Shown here: positions 1-11,641 of the stretch, in pieces
Layout: every line of letters starts with the position of its first letter
How positions within the stretch are numbered: position 1 is the first letter of the stretch
From: Cryptomeria japonica
Lineage: Eukaryota > Streptophyta > Pinopsida > Cupressales > Cupressaceae
Reading direction: 5' to 3'
Assembly (NCBI RefSeq): GCF_030272615.1
Contig: NC_081410.1
Span: forward strand, 191,229,619-191,293,618
DNA length: 64,000 nucleotides
Program-made: the position numbers and the translations under genes
Notes under the pieces: model-generated
Seen by the model: only the letters and a program-made list of their open reading frames with translations
What the model was told of the DNA's origin: nothing
Database searches by the model: none

Positions 1-1773
1 TGAAAAAGAAATTGGTTGCAGATTAAAAAAAATAAAAATTAACGTGAGTGCGTGGAAGATTAACTGTGGAAAATTGTTCTCAGATGTGTGGACCATTTCC
101 CTCATTTTTAGCATAGGCAATGATCTTGTGGAGGTTACTGGTGTTTCTAAATTGAAACCATCTGAAAAATAGGCTTGCACTACAATAATGTGCACTGCTT
201 CAGATATCCAGTAGTAATTTGAAGAAAAAAATCATGTATTTATATATGTATGCGTTAGAATTTAACTTGTCTAATGTCGATATTTATATGCATTAACATT
301 ACTCAATTATTATTAGAAGATGAGGTGATTTCTATCAGCAAACACTATCCAGTCATTTTCTCCCAAATGGGTAACATTGATTTCAAGATGCCAGATTTAG
401 AGAACGTGATTAACATTTGGAATGAGGTTCGACATGTAATGGATTTTCTATCAAGGTTTTAGAAATTTTCAGGTAATTACAATGGCAACCGGAGAGCCCG
501 ATTGTTTTGCTAGTGCGCCGCTACCTGAGCACAAAGTGGAAGCTACAAAGCAAGATATGGACATGTATCAGGCATAATGAGAGTGAATTTTTGTCAAATA
601 TTACGGTTGGTAAAGTATGCGAAAAGTGGAAGCTCAAACAACTTTGTGACAAAACGTTTCAAGAGCGGTCATTTCACGAAAATTTACTAATTTCAAGATG
701 TCGCAGCGATTGGTAAGTTAAAAATGTTTTTCGAAACTTTTAGGTGAATGAGATATGTAGATATAAGGCCAAAGGCTACTACCTGTGCTAGATTCATAAT
801 GTGTGGTCATGAATAGGCAGTCGACATGCATAGACAGGAAAAATGATACTTCAGACATAGCACGTAGCCATAAGCATGTGGAGATCACAGAACAGGTATG
901 ATTTGGTTTTTATTGAAAAGGCTTCAGAAACTTCAAGCAAATGCAATAAAACTAATGGAAAATAAAACTATTCAATAACTAATATATGTATCGCTTTTCA
1001 AAGCAGGTAATACTTACCTCGTTTGTACTATCCAAACAATAGTCTCTCTTTTCCTTTCATGTCAGCCTTTCCTCAACTCCTAAATCCATTACAACTTCTG
1101 AAATTTTTGTGCGTATAGGTTGTTGGTTACCAGAGAGAGTGACCTTATTATCTTGCCTTCATAGTAGCCATCAAATTCAGCAGCAGCAAGCTCCTTATCA
1201 CAAATCGTATAACATGAGAATTTGTGTTTGAATTAACATGAATGCCATGGGAAGAGAAGAATCTGTGGTCTTGTGCATTAAGCTTTGTGAGAGTTCCCCC
1301 TCCTCCCCCTAGTCGATGATCCAGAATCTCTGCGTTATTGATGCCATCATAATACCTTCACCAATCTAAGCCAATCTTGGAATCGTTGTCCTTGCCATTG
1401 ACCTCCCCTCTCGAAGAAAGATCACCATTCTCCTCTAACTCTCTGTAAGATTTCCTCCACATCGTGTGTGGGATTGTTGGCTCCAACAACACACTTTTCC
1501 ACCGCTATTTCCTCGACATCATTGCCAACAAGTCATACAAAACTCAAGTGGGTAAGACCAGTACATGCATCCCAAATAAAGATGATAATTAATAATCTAT
1601 TTTCTTTTTATTTCTAACCATACTAAAATGGTGGACGTGAGTGCAACAAATGTTCCCACTGCCCATTGTAACCGCCATTCCCATAAATAACTCAACAATT
1701 GATCCACCAGCTAATTGTTAAATTTGACCCACTACCAATAACATTTGATTAAAAATCAGTAATTATTAACAAC
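1..1773. other. No supportable gene; low-information flank
   Basis: I see no convincing gene in this stretch. Short open frames at 274-462 and 507-716 have no recognisable domain. The second ends in a Lys-rich segment followed by ERSFHENLLIS that faintly recalls the end of a PPR motif (Lys-Cys-Gly, then Met-Pro-Glu-Arg, then Ser-Trp-Asn), but one weak match is not enough to call it. Positions 1300-1560 are less AT-rich and contain several Ser/Pro-rich frames without any start-to-stop gene. Confidence 0.4.
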
Positions 1774-2393
1774 ATGGATAATTATGGATTATGTCAATTA
1801 ATGAAACCTAATGAAGATCAAAAGAATTTCATTCTGGTATGGAATAACAAAAATTTAAGGAAGTCTTCTCTTGCTCAAATTGGGTATTCATCATCCTTTA
1901 ATGGCAATTGTTTTTCATGCAATAAGTTTGGAAATAGAGCTAGTGAGTGTAGAAGTTAAATAAGATCTTTAGTCATTTAACAATCGATGCTACTCTTGCA
2001 ATAAGTTTGGACATAAGGCAAATGAGTGCAGAAGTAGAATAGTGTGGAATATATATACAAACTATGGTAGAAATGTTCAATCATTCAATGGATATTTTTA
2101 TGCATACAACAAATATGGGTACAAAGCTATTGAGTGTTGGTCCAACATTAGAATGAATGGAAATGGTCTGCAACAAGGTCTAACTTGTTATAACTACAAA
2201 AAATGAGGACACATTGCTAGTTATATATAGGAAAGAGTGACCAAACTTCTAGTTTGGTAAAGAATATTTATATCAATGAAAAAAAGAAGAAGATGAAGAT
2301 GACAAGGGTAAAGAAATTTGACGATAATGTGGAAGAAAAGTCATTGGATGGATCTATACTTACTGAGGGTGTAGATACATCATCTGAAAACTA
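1774..2393 (+). pseudogene. Decayed copia-type Gag fragment with tandem CCHC zinc knuckles
   Basis: This is a relic of a Gag-like nucleic-acid-binding protein. Four zinc-knuckle positions follow each other. The second (1988-2029) is intact, reading CYSCNKFGHKANEC, a CX2CX4HX4C motif. The first (1909-1950) has His replaced by Asn. The third (about 2098-2136) has Cys, Cys and His all replaced by Tyr. The fourth (about 2187-2228) keeps only the first Cys and the Gly-His and contains a stop. A Lys/Glu-rich tail follows (2278-2340). Tandem knuckles of this type are known from Gag proteins of plant Ty1/copia elements and their derivatives. There are several stops and at least one frame change between knuckles one and two, and no protease, integrase or RT sequence follows, so it is a fragment. 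A host gene derived from Gag is the alternative reading. Confidence 0.65.
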
Positions 2394-3569
2394 AACAGTA
2401 TGTATTGTTTGGTGTGGATAAGTGATTGAAGATCTTATGTACACCCCTTGTAGTTGGGATGTTGAGTTGTTTTTAGCATGGTGTTTTTAGAGCATTTCAA
2501 ATGTTTGTCACAATCCGTAGTGATGTTTGAGTTTTTCAATAAAATAAAGTATCAACTTTTTGAGGTGTAACGATAAATGCATTATGATGAAAAACCCTAA
2601 TTAGGTGGATGCAAGGGATAAATTATCTTTTAAAATTCATTTTGATCAATTGTGATCTTGTGAATTCGAGATCTTTATTGTACGAATAATGATGTTCTTT
2701 ATTGTCTTTTGAAAATATACAAGCTCAAAAGTCTTTAGGTTTAAAGTGCAAATATAAAAGCTCTCAAACATTCCTATCAAAAATTCTCTAGAGTTTCTCC
2801 TCCTATAAGAGTCTACCTTTTACAATAACAAGAGCCTTGAATTTATAGGCCTCATAGAATAACTAATTTGTAACCACTTTCCATAACTACTTAGGATAAC
2901 CACCTAAGATAATCACTTAGGATAACTACCTATGATAATTGGACTTAGGATAACTAACTAAGTTATTACTTCTAGTACTACCTTTTTGAAGGAAAGTTAG
3001 GATTTACCTAACTTTTACACAAATGAAATCAATTTTCTAACTAGTAGTTACAATAGGTGACATAAGTCACTTTTACAAAAAGGCAATTTGAAACATATAA
3101 CTTTTGAGAAAGAATGAGTCATCTATTTTGCTAGAATGATTGCTTTGTCTTCTCTCAGTCTACAAGTTACCCATTCATCAACAACTTTAACCTTCAAGGA
3201 AATGTATTCCAACTACATTTGTCAAACAACCTTTCCTTTTTTGGAAACCAATTATCATTCCTTTTGCAAGCTTTTGATTGAAAATATTTCTTCTTTATTT
3301 ATCCTTTGATAGATATCTGTACAAAAATTTATGAATTATTTGTTGACCAATACATGTTCTTTTAACAACAATATTTGATTTTGATGGTTGTTTGTGTTTC
3401 CACTTTCATAAAAAAAATGATACAAAACAAAAATCTATATCCAAAGAGCCTAGGTTTGACCTCGAAGAGATGAGTTTGAACATCAATACCCATCAACATG
3501 AAAGCATGAAATACAAATAAGACCTTGAAAGTTTTGGCAAGTTTTGATATTAATCTTAAATGCCAACTA
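2394..3569. other. Non-coding stretch between Gag relic and PPR pseudogene
   Basis: Apart from the short array at 2883-2975 I see no gene, long repeat or element terminus here. The sequence is AT-rich and all frames are closed by frequent stops. Confidence 0.5.
2883..2975. repeat. Short degenerate tandem repeat, TTAGGATAAC-type
   Basis: A unit close to ACTTAGGATAACTACC recurs about five times with small changes over roughly 90 bp. Such short arrays are common in plant LTR or MITE sequence. I cannot assign it to an element. Confidence 0.5.
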
Positions 3570-6500
3570 AGTACTAGCTTTCATCACGAGCACATTTTAC
3601 ACATAAGACCGCCCATACTTGATATGAACATGAAATGGCCACCCTTTTGGTGTTGACGATAAGAACTTGGATGAATACAGCCCGTTCACTATATTGAGCA
3701 TTCAAAACATCCACTATGTGCATTCTAGAGTGCTTTTCCAATGGCACCATTTTCTGTTTCAAAATTTGTCATAAAATGTGGGTTTCATGTATTTCATCCT
3801 CCTATGCAAATAGTCTCTAAACACTTTGTGAAGATGCATTCATTAGTATTTTACGAAGATTAAACACAGGATCATAACCTTGTGGAAACAAAACTTTGTT
3901 TACTTGAAAGTTGCCAAAGCCTATTCAATAATTCTATTTGTGCATATCCTGCGAATCTGCCCATGGTACTCAATCATTGTATTCAGTGAAATGAGATTAC
4001 TTTGAGGCATGTTTTGAAGATGTTTAAATCTCTTTTAACCTTCTCATGCTTCTACAAATATGTTTACTGAAACAATCACAATTACAATATCTGACATAAT
4101 TCCTCTGTTTTCCACATTGTAATGGGTGTCTGCAACCTCCCAAAACTCCTAACTCGTGCGATGCTGGCAAAGGTTGCAGCGACAGTTATTCATCTGTCAA
4201 TTGTATATGCTTGAAAGTTTTTTAAAGCCGACTGAACAAATCTATTTTGTACATTTCCTGCAATCATTGGGATACCATGCGATGAGATCTTATAGAAGGA
4301 TTTTGTTAAACACTTCAATTGCCCTGTCTATAGCACCACATTTGCATGCAAGCCTTCCCGCATGTTTCCAAGCGTCATATCTGACAAAATTCATACGGAT
4401 GTATGCCCACGTGCTGTTTTAGCGCTCTCATTATTGGCAGAGGTGGTAGAATTCGATTGTACGCCCAGTCATATTTGCTTGAAAGGTTCCAAAATTGTTT
4501 CAAGAAATACATTTTGTGCAGGTCGTGCAATCATTTTTCTCCATGGGATGACATCTCTTTGGTAGTATTCTGTCAAAACGTCAACTTGTTTGGATCATCC
4601 TCCACTGTATAGGTGTTATCAGGGCACAATGCCTGTTGAGATATTCGACCCAAAACATTGTCTTGGTTGTGAGTAGACACCTTTCATTTTCTTGAATACA
4701 ACACCTTTAAGAGGAATATCTTCAGCAGGATCATTCAAATCATAATGCTTGGAGTTCGTTGTACACATTTTGGAAAGAAAATTGCATCCAGGTATACATC
4801 AACCAAATTGTAGAAATCTTTCATATTTATTGAGGCAACTGGATAGCATGTCCTGTCGGGATATGTGAATGCATTTAAGAAAGTTTGTAAGCTACCATTC
4901 AATAACATGACAAAAGGCTCTTTGAGAGGATATTTTCTTGATCCACATAGCACACTGTGCTCCAGAAAATCTTTCAGTGGAGTTCGTATCACAATCTGAA
5001 AACCTCTGTTCATACTGACATCACTTCTGCATTGATTTTCTTATGCCTGTACAAATGGGCAGTTGACTTGCATTCATTTAGGAATTGTTCTTCGACCTTT
5101 TCAAATTCAAGGTCCCTTACCACGTCTGGACCAGCTTCTTTCAAATCCCTTGTTTGTGTGCATGTCGACCAAGGTGGTTGCGCCTATAACATCTGACAAA
5201 AGTGTTATTCTGTGATGCTTCCATGCGCCTGTCAATTGCATTCATTTGAAAGTTTGTGAATTACTTTCAACAAATGCACTGCGTGCATATTTTTGCATGC
5301 AATTAACCTGCGCAAACTGTAAATTCATAACATCTGAAATAAATCTCTCCACTATATTCATGTATGATCCTTCAATGAGGATGTTGATCTTTACTGAGTC
5401 GACACAGCAAGAAAACACGTCCACAAAACCACTACAGGTACGCGTCCACATTTTGAATGGGGTGTCAACTAGAGCATTGGGTAACTGCAACACCTAATAA
5501 TTAATTTCCTTCTCTTTCTTTCATTCTCCAATGAAGTCCACACGCTGCCGAAATCTTACACGCTGGTGCAAATGAAGAGGACACTAGCAGAGGTCATGGA
5601 GTTTCGCTTTAAAACTGTAAAATGCATTTAAATTAAAGTTTCTTTCGCCTTTTCCACACATCATTTTTGTTTATATCCTGGAAATCAACATTCCGCAAAT
5701 AACCACTGCATTTTATGAGATAACATCTCTTTAATGCATTTTGTTGAACTATTCGATGTTCTGACTTCTGAGGGAGTTTCATCACTGCATTCTATATATG
5801 CGATTTCTTTGAGACATTCTGTAAAACACATTTCACTTGCCTGGTCTTTGCTTCCACATTTGTATGCACGAACTGAGACTGAGTTTAAAACTGATTTTAA
5901 AGCTCTTTTTAACAAATGCATTTTATGTTGCACCCGCAATCATAGCGGGACATGAGAAAATACCTTCTTGAAACATTCTGTCAAATAGTGCGCATAAGTT
6001 TTGTCTGTGCTTACACACTACATGCAAATCATCCAGAGCATTGCTAACTGTAATATCTAACAAAATAAATGTTCTGTATTTGTGCTTCGATGGGCATCCA
6101 TGCGCTGCAAACATGTTGCGAGTAACAAGGAAGTTTATAAGGTGGTAGAATTGCCAATTGCTTTTGTTTAAAAGTTTCTATTGCCTTTTCAACATATCTG
6201 TTTTGCAAATATCTTGAACACGTAGCATTATGAAGAGACGCCTTTTCAAAGCTTCCATCGCCGCACCAATAAACTCGACGCCATTTCCATCGATTGCTTT
6301 TGTTAGAATGTTTCTAAAGTGTTTTTAATGAATCCATTTTACGCATAAGCTATAGTCACTGTGCAGTCTATGAGATACACTCTTTCACATATTTTTAAAT
6401 GATGTCTACGAGATCAGACAATCTATGAGACCAAAATTGTTCGACCAAACAATATATGGAATCAAAAATTGAGAACAACAGGATGCCAATTGCATTCTTC

Positions 6501-6760
6501 TGATAGTTTCTAAAGCCTTTGCAATGAATCCATTTTCTTCAAATTAAACGATTGTATTGCATGCAACGACATGTCTTCGAGGTAGTTTATGTAACGATTC
6601 GGGTGTTTTGTCGATGACTGCACATTTTACTTGCGTGTCTGTGCTTTGAAAGCTTCTAAAGCTTTTTCTACAAGTGCATTCTCTGCAAACTTTATAATCA
6701 TTGCATGTCGTGAGATATTATCTCTCAGATACAGTTCGCAAGTCATGTTTATGCAATCAC
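3570..6760 (-). pseudogene. PPR-protein pseudogene, copy A
   Basis: Minus-strand frames read as a decayed pentatricopeptide-repeat protein of the plant type that binds organelle RNA. PPR signatures recur: NMPQSNLISLNTMIEY (about 3968-4015) matches the usual Met-Pro-x-Arg-Asn-Val-Ile-Ser-Trp-Asn-Thr-Met-Ile; LFDRMFQEGIFSCPAMIAG (about 5928-5990), preceded by VSNALDDLHVVCKHR, matches a repeat boundary; RAYKCGSKDQASEM (5850-5900) matches the Lys-Cys-Gly-Ser helix; NRYVEKAIETFKQKQL (near 6190) matches the link between repeats. No frame stays open for more than about 110 codons and frameshifts separate nearly every repeat, so it cannot make a protein. From 4817 onward it is duplicated at 16402-20690. 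The 5' end of the gene (high coordinates) is not identifiable. Confidence 0.6.
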
Positions 6761-6769
6761 AGTTATGAT

Positions 6770-7544
6770 GATAATGCCACTGCTTTTAAATGCCCGTTAG
6801 TTATAATAACTAACTCTCAAATCGGCTATTTGATACTACTCTTAAAGTTTCTTTTTTAATTATTATTATTTATAATAGTGGTTAGAGGATAATTTAAAAA
6901 TAAGTTTAATAGTAAAATTTAAATTAAAAAGCAATTTTTTATTATTATTATTTATTAAATATGAAAAAATTAAATTTAGATTAAAAAAAATCTAAATTAA
7001 ACAATTTATTGTTATTATTTATTAAATGTAAAAAAATATTTTTAACTCTACATTTAAAAAAACTTCTAAAATATGTTTTAAATCTATATTTTAAAAAACT
7101 TCTATTTATTTATTTATTTACTTTTGCATGAAAATCATTTCATGTTTTAAGATAAGACGAAAAATTATATTTTTAAATCTAGATTTAAATGAAGCTTCTA
7201 ATTAAAAAAAAAATAAAATCTACATTTAATAGAAACTTCTATTTTTTTCATACAAATCATTTCATATTTCATATTCTAAAATAAGACTAAATTAAATTAA
7301 TTAATCTATGTAAGACTAAATTCTAATAAATATTAACTATATGAAATTAATTAATCTATGCTAAAATAAAATTTTTGAAATTTTGGATCTTCTACATATA
7401 AATTTTATTTATAAAATATAGGTATGCTAGTCAATATTGGTAATTTGAGTTGGTTTTAAAATCTTCAATTGATGCTTGAAACACTATTAAACACAAACTA
7501 CCACCTCTTTCCTTTTCGGTTGATTTCTCAATCAATTTCTCCTT
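6770..7544. other. AT-rich non-coding DNA, duplicated at about 20690-21460
   Basis: Very AT-rich sequence with many TTTAAAT and TTATTATTATT runs and no coding potential. The same sequence, with scattered substitutions and small indels, lies downstream of PPR copy B, so it belongs to the tandem segmental duplication. Confidence 0.7.
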
Positions 7545-8310
7545 AAAATTGCTTAAAATTAAGCAGCTAGAGTGTTCCCATGCAGATTTTTAATCAAACA
7601 AAAAAGGATAAATTAGAATCTTTTCCTATTTTGGTGGAATAGTAGTTGCTTAAAAATTGAAAATAAGGTATGTTCCCATGCCACTTTGTGAAATATTTGT
7701 GGAGTTGGTGGCCCCATGAGCTATTTTTTTTTTTTTTTTTGCTTTATACTTTTCCAACAATTTTAAATTTGCACGGGAACACTCCAACTAAGCAGCCACA
7801 TGGGGACATGGGGCAAGCTTTGAAAAAAAGGGGGAGCTAGAAATAAACAACAACTACCTTATTTTCAATTCCTAAATAATAGCCACTGCACTAAAATAGC
7901 AAAAGATTCTAAATTATCCTTTTCCAACAATTTTAAATTTGCATGGGAACACTCCAACTGGTTAAATTTAAGCATAAAATGGATTTAAGCAGTCGCATGG
8001 GGACATGGGGCAAGCTTTGAAAAAAAGTGGGAGCTGGAAATAAGCAGCAACTACTTATTCAGAAGAATGGCATGTGGCTTCACAATTTTTTTTCCCTTTT
8101 TTATTTGTTTTCAATTTTTTTCTAAAATTTATATGAGAAATGATTACTAAAGATTTCCTTTAAAAAATCCAATTTAAGATGATTGCTTACTTTTAAGCAG
8201 CAAAATTCAGCATTCATTCGGCAACCAGCTCCACAAATTGCTGCTAAAAAAATTGAGAAGTGACTGCTAGCCAAAATAAGCTAAGCAGACACATGGGGAG
8301 CTACCCTTAT
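7545..8310. repeat. MITE-like repeat cluster, copy A (about one to two units)
   Basis: This segment contains the family signatures AGCAGCTAGAGTGTTCCCAT, the purine tract GCTTTGAAAAAAAGGGGGAG, GACTGCTAGCCAAAATAAGC, and terminal inverted sequence CCCCATGTGGCTGCTTA / TAAGCAGCCACATGGGG. It has no open frame. A 16-17-bp T run lies near 7725-7741. The corresponding part of copy B (about 21640-24290) is over 1.8 kb longer and has several more units. The TIR-bounded, non-coding structure suggests a non-autonomous DNA transposon, but I cannot name the superfamily. Confidence 0.55.
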
Positions 8311-9337
8311 GTAAGTGAACAAAAAGGTCAATTTCCTTCCTTTATTGTTTGTTTATCAGTTGTTTGGATTACTTATACAACTAAGCCGAAATACTAGTGG
8401 CACTTGAAATAGTTTTTTTATCAATGTTTTAAAATTTAAAACATTTCAACAAGCATGCTAATTGGCTTATGCACTATGTATTATCATCAAAAAGACCAAT
8501 GCAATATACTTTGTTGACATAAAAATCTTCATCCACAACTTGTTTTAGTCACTTTGGAAACTTATTAAAAAGACCAATTTAGCCATATCACTTGTCGCCA
8601 ATTGGAAAGAATTTATGAACTCATTATCGATGTTTGCATAGAGATAATAACTGGCATGTAAGGAGGAGTTGATAACTAATGTTTGAATACCAATTAGTAC
8701 TTTTTATTGATTAAAAGCAAGTCTATAAAAATCATCTACAATGATTTTATTTTATAGTTGACATTGCATGAAGAGTTGAAAACTCGTCAAAGTGGGCGAG
8801 ATTTTGTCAAGAACATCTACACAAAAGTATTTTGCATTCCTCATCTAGATTTTTGAAGATAATGTTCTTGTAATTTTTTTGAAGTTCCAACATTTCTCTC
8901 TAAGGTCTTGATTGTGATAACTAATGATTATGATTTGAAATGGAAAGAGGTTTGACATTTGGGGATTATTAGAGGCCTTTCAAACAAAGAAATGTTCCAC
9001 ACAAGATTTCAAATGCCAAAAGTTTAAAAATATTTAAATTTAAAATTGGGGCTAATACTTGGCTCTAGAAACCAGTACCATGAGGGATGCAACATGAACC
9101 CAAAGGTTTTGCAAAGTAGTGCCCTAAGCATTGGGTAATAGAGTCAAGGAAAAACAACAAAGGAGACTAACTAGAGAGACCAACACAAACAAAAAATGGA
9201 ACGAACATAGAAAAAACTTGTAACTAAAATATGTACATGGTAGGTACCCCTACGTCAAACTACTCCAGGATGGTCATATACAAAGCCATTTCAAGTTGAG
9301 AGAAATAAGCACTTGTGCAGAAAAGTGAAGTGCATCC
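8311..9337. other. Non-coding flank, duplicated at 24291-25280 plus 48978-49005
   Basis: No gene seen. The segment is nearly identical to 24291-25280 in copy B. Its last part, reading GAGAAATAAGCACTTGTGC just before element 1, is found in copy B split by element X: GAGAAATAGG before X and ATAGGCACTTGTGC after X. Confidence 0.75.
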
Positions 9338-10518
9338 TGTAGTGTATTAAAATCATGACCCTCAAAATTTGCAACCATATTAGGGTCCTCACACATGCAA
9401 TTCAAATCCCTAAGTCAGATCGGAGACTGGAGACTTGCTCGGCACCTGAAACTGCATCTTGCTTGCCCTTTGCATTGCCTAACCTGCATCCTGTCTTGCA
9501 AAAAAGGGCAGGATAGGGGTGTGGCACCCCTTTCCCCACTAGGAAAGGGTGTGGCGTTCCTACCCCCTACTCCAAGACCCTTTTCAAATGTTCTTTGGAG
9601 GTTGTACATTGAGCAGGAAGACTCCCCTACTGTCGGCCTATGATGAAAAATCAGTCAATTAAACCTAATTGACGAGTATATAAGTTGCATTTGTCCTCTC
9701 ATTTGCAAAAAGTGGAAATAAGGTGGATGAGTAGGAAGTTTACATGAGATCACACATTCAAGCATTCCTTTCCAGCATTGAGCATTCTCAAGTCTCCTTT
9801 CAAGGCTAGGTGTTGCATTCAAGTCAAGGATTCAACCATAAAAGAGGAGATTCATTCCAACATTCAATTCCACACAAGCTAATCTATCTACATTCCTATC
9901 ACAACCTCCCTTGAGGTGACTTACATTTCAGTCTTTCATTTACATTTATTTGAAAGTGCTTTCTTTCATCATTTGGTTAATTCCAAAACTGGGGTTTGAC
10001 TTGAAGGTGAACACTGAATCCCAACACCTTTCCCTCTCTTTTATATGTATAGGTTGTAGGTGCACAACTGTACCTTTGGATTTGGGTTCCATTTGTAGAG
10101 GCAGAAAAACCCTTTTCGTTTCACGAATTTTTCGGAGGACTGTGTACATTCCCGCCATAGTCCAGGCAACTTTTCCTCAAATTCGCACGGCGGCTTCGTC
10201 TCCACATATTATTGCCAGATCCAGGTGCACAGCTTCATCCTATGCTTCTATCTAAAGTTATAATAAGATATTTTTCACTTTTACACTAGATCATAACTAC
10301 ACGATTCAATCAATTCAAATCTCAATCTCAGAAGAAGGGATTCACTTATCATCATTCAGAATTCAATATCTTGAATCTAGTGAATCTTCCCCCCCTCTTC
10401 CAATGTAATATGGAAAATGTGTTTGAAGAGAAACCCGAAGTGAAATTTTTATCTCTCCTTGGAGGGAAGAAATTTTTTCCTCTAGATCTCATTCATTCAC
10501 CATTTCCCAAACATTACA
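9338..10518 (+). repeat. 5' LTR of element 1
   Basis: It begins TGTAGTG and ends ATTACA directly before a primer-binding-site-like sequence. Its first 530 or so bases are repeated in the 3' LTR. It contains a TATA-box candidate TATATAAG at 9677-9684 that is kept in all four LTR copies. A segment reading AGGAAAGGGTGTGG is shared with the 5' LTR of element 2 and is missing from both 3' LTRs. Confidence 0.75.
9677..9684 (+). promoter_or_regulatory. TATA box candidate in 5' LTR of element 1
   Basis: TATATAAG, present also at 16167-16174, 49343-49350 and 55874-55881 in the other LTRs. Its conservation and its place in the LTR fit an RNA polymerase II promoter; the start site itself is not visible. 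Confidence 0.5.
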
Positions 10519-10537
10519 TTTTGGTGAACCCGACATC
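10519..10537 (+). promoter_or_regulatory. Primer-binding site of element 1
   Basis: TTTTGGTGAACCCGACATC follows the LTR end directly. The TGG start is complementary to the CCA end of a tRNA. I do not assign the tRNA. The same sequence follows the 5' LTR of element 2. Confidence 0.6.
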
Positions 10538-11641
10538 TTGCATGCTTTATTCTGAAAATCATTGCATATTTTTCATTTACAAGTTTAATTTTTCTGCAAA
10601 CTTAGTGGTTACTCCATTCAAAACCCTAGTTTTTAAAATTGAAATTGAACTTGTGTTTTGCAAAAATTGCTTGTTATTGTCTTAGATCTGAAAATTACTT
10701 TGTTTGTCAAATTCAATTTCTTCATTGCCTTGTTCAATTTGCAAATCAAATACACAAAATTAAGAGGTTAATTGTCAAAACCCTAATTTTCAAACATCAT
10801 TTTAAAATTGTGCAAAAATTGAATTTCAATTTAATTATAAGGTTTGTGACTGTTTTTTAGATTTGCCTTCATTCCTACAATTCAAAATTTTCAATTTCCC
10901 TCCTTTTTCAAAATTTCAAATTTCAAAAATTAAGTGGTTAGGTTATAAAACCCTAATTTTCAAATTTCATTGGATTTTGTACAAATTGCAATCACTTTCA
11001 TTTAAATTAAAGTTTATAAAACATTCTTCAAGGTGTCCTTATCCATTAAGTTTAACCATTTTCAAATTTTCAGTCCAATTCTTCATTTTTTCCAAAACCC
11101 TAATAGGGTCCTATTTCCACATTTGAACCTTCATGTCGCCTATCTTGAAATCATAAAATTTGCCATTTCTTCAGGATTAGCTTTAAGATCATCGTAATAT
11201 TCATCCCTGAAAATTTTGAAAAAAGTTGGTCGGACTGTGTGCATTCCTGCTAGGGTCCTCGGTTTTTTTCCTGAAATTTCGGGAGACTGTTATGACTATA
11301 TTTAATACCCCAAATTTAGAAGACTAGCTGCTCTTGTCGATTTTTTATCCCTTTAGCATCAAAAATACCTCCAAAATTCAACATTTTCCATTTCAAGAAT
11401 TTTTTTAAAATTAAGAGGTTAATTATACTCTGCGCTGATTTTAAAAATTCTAATTTTAAAATTAAGTGGTATCCCCTTGGCCCTAATTTTAAAATTCCAA
11501 TTTCCTTTCATTTTTGGAAATTGTGTCATCTTCTTCTTCCAACAAATTAAAAAATTTTTAATCATTATTTTCTTAAATTTTGCATTAATCAATTTTTCAA
11601 GCTTTGTTACAAATTCAAAATTTCATTTTTTCCTTTAGTGC
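10538..11641 (+). other. Non-coding leader of element 1
   Basis: AT-rich leader between primer site and gag with repeated AAACCCTAATTTT phrases and no sustained frame. A decayed copy of the hairpin described for element 2 lies near 11225-11260. Confidence 0.6.

Noticed and set aside
9395-9643. Open frames of 64-82 codons on both strands in the LTRs (also near 15936-16148, 49127-49387 and 55668-55859)
   Set aside because: They lie in LTR sequence, are not conserved in frame between the four LTRs and have no domain; GC-richer LTR sequence simply has fewer stops.
10540-11130. Telomere-like AAACCCTAA phrases in the leaders of elements 1 and 2
   Set aside because: They are single, irregularly spaced phrases in AT-rich leader sequence, not tandem (TTTAGGG)n arrays.
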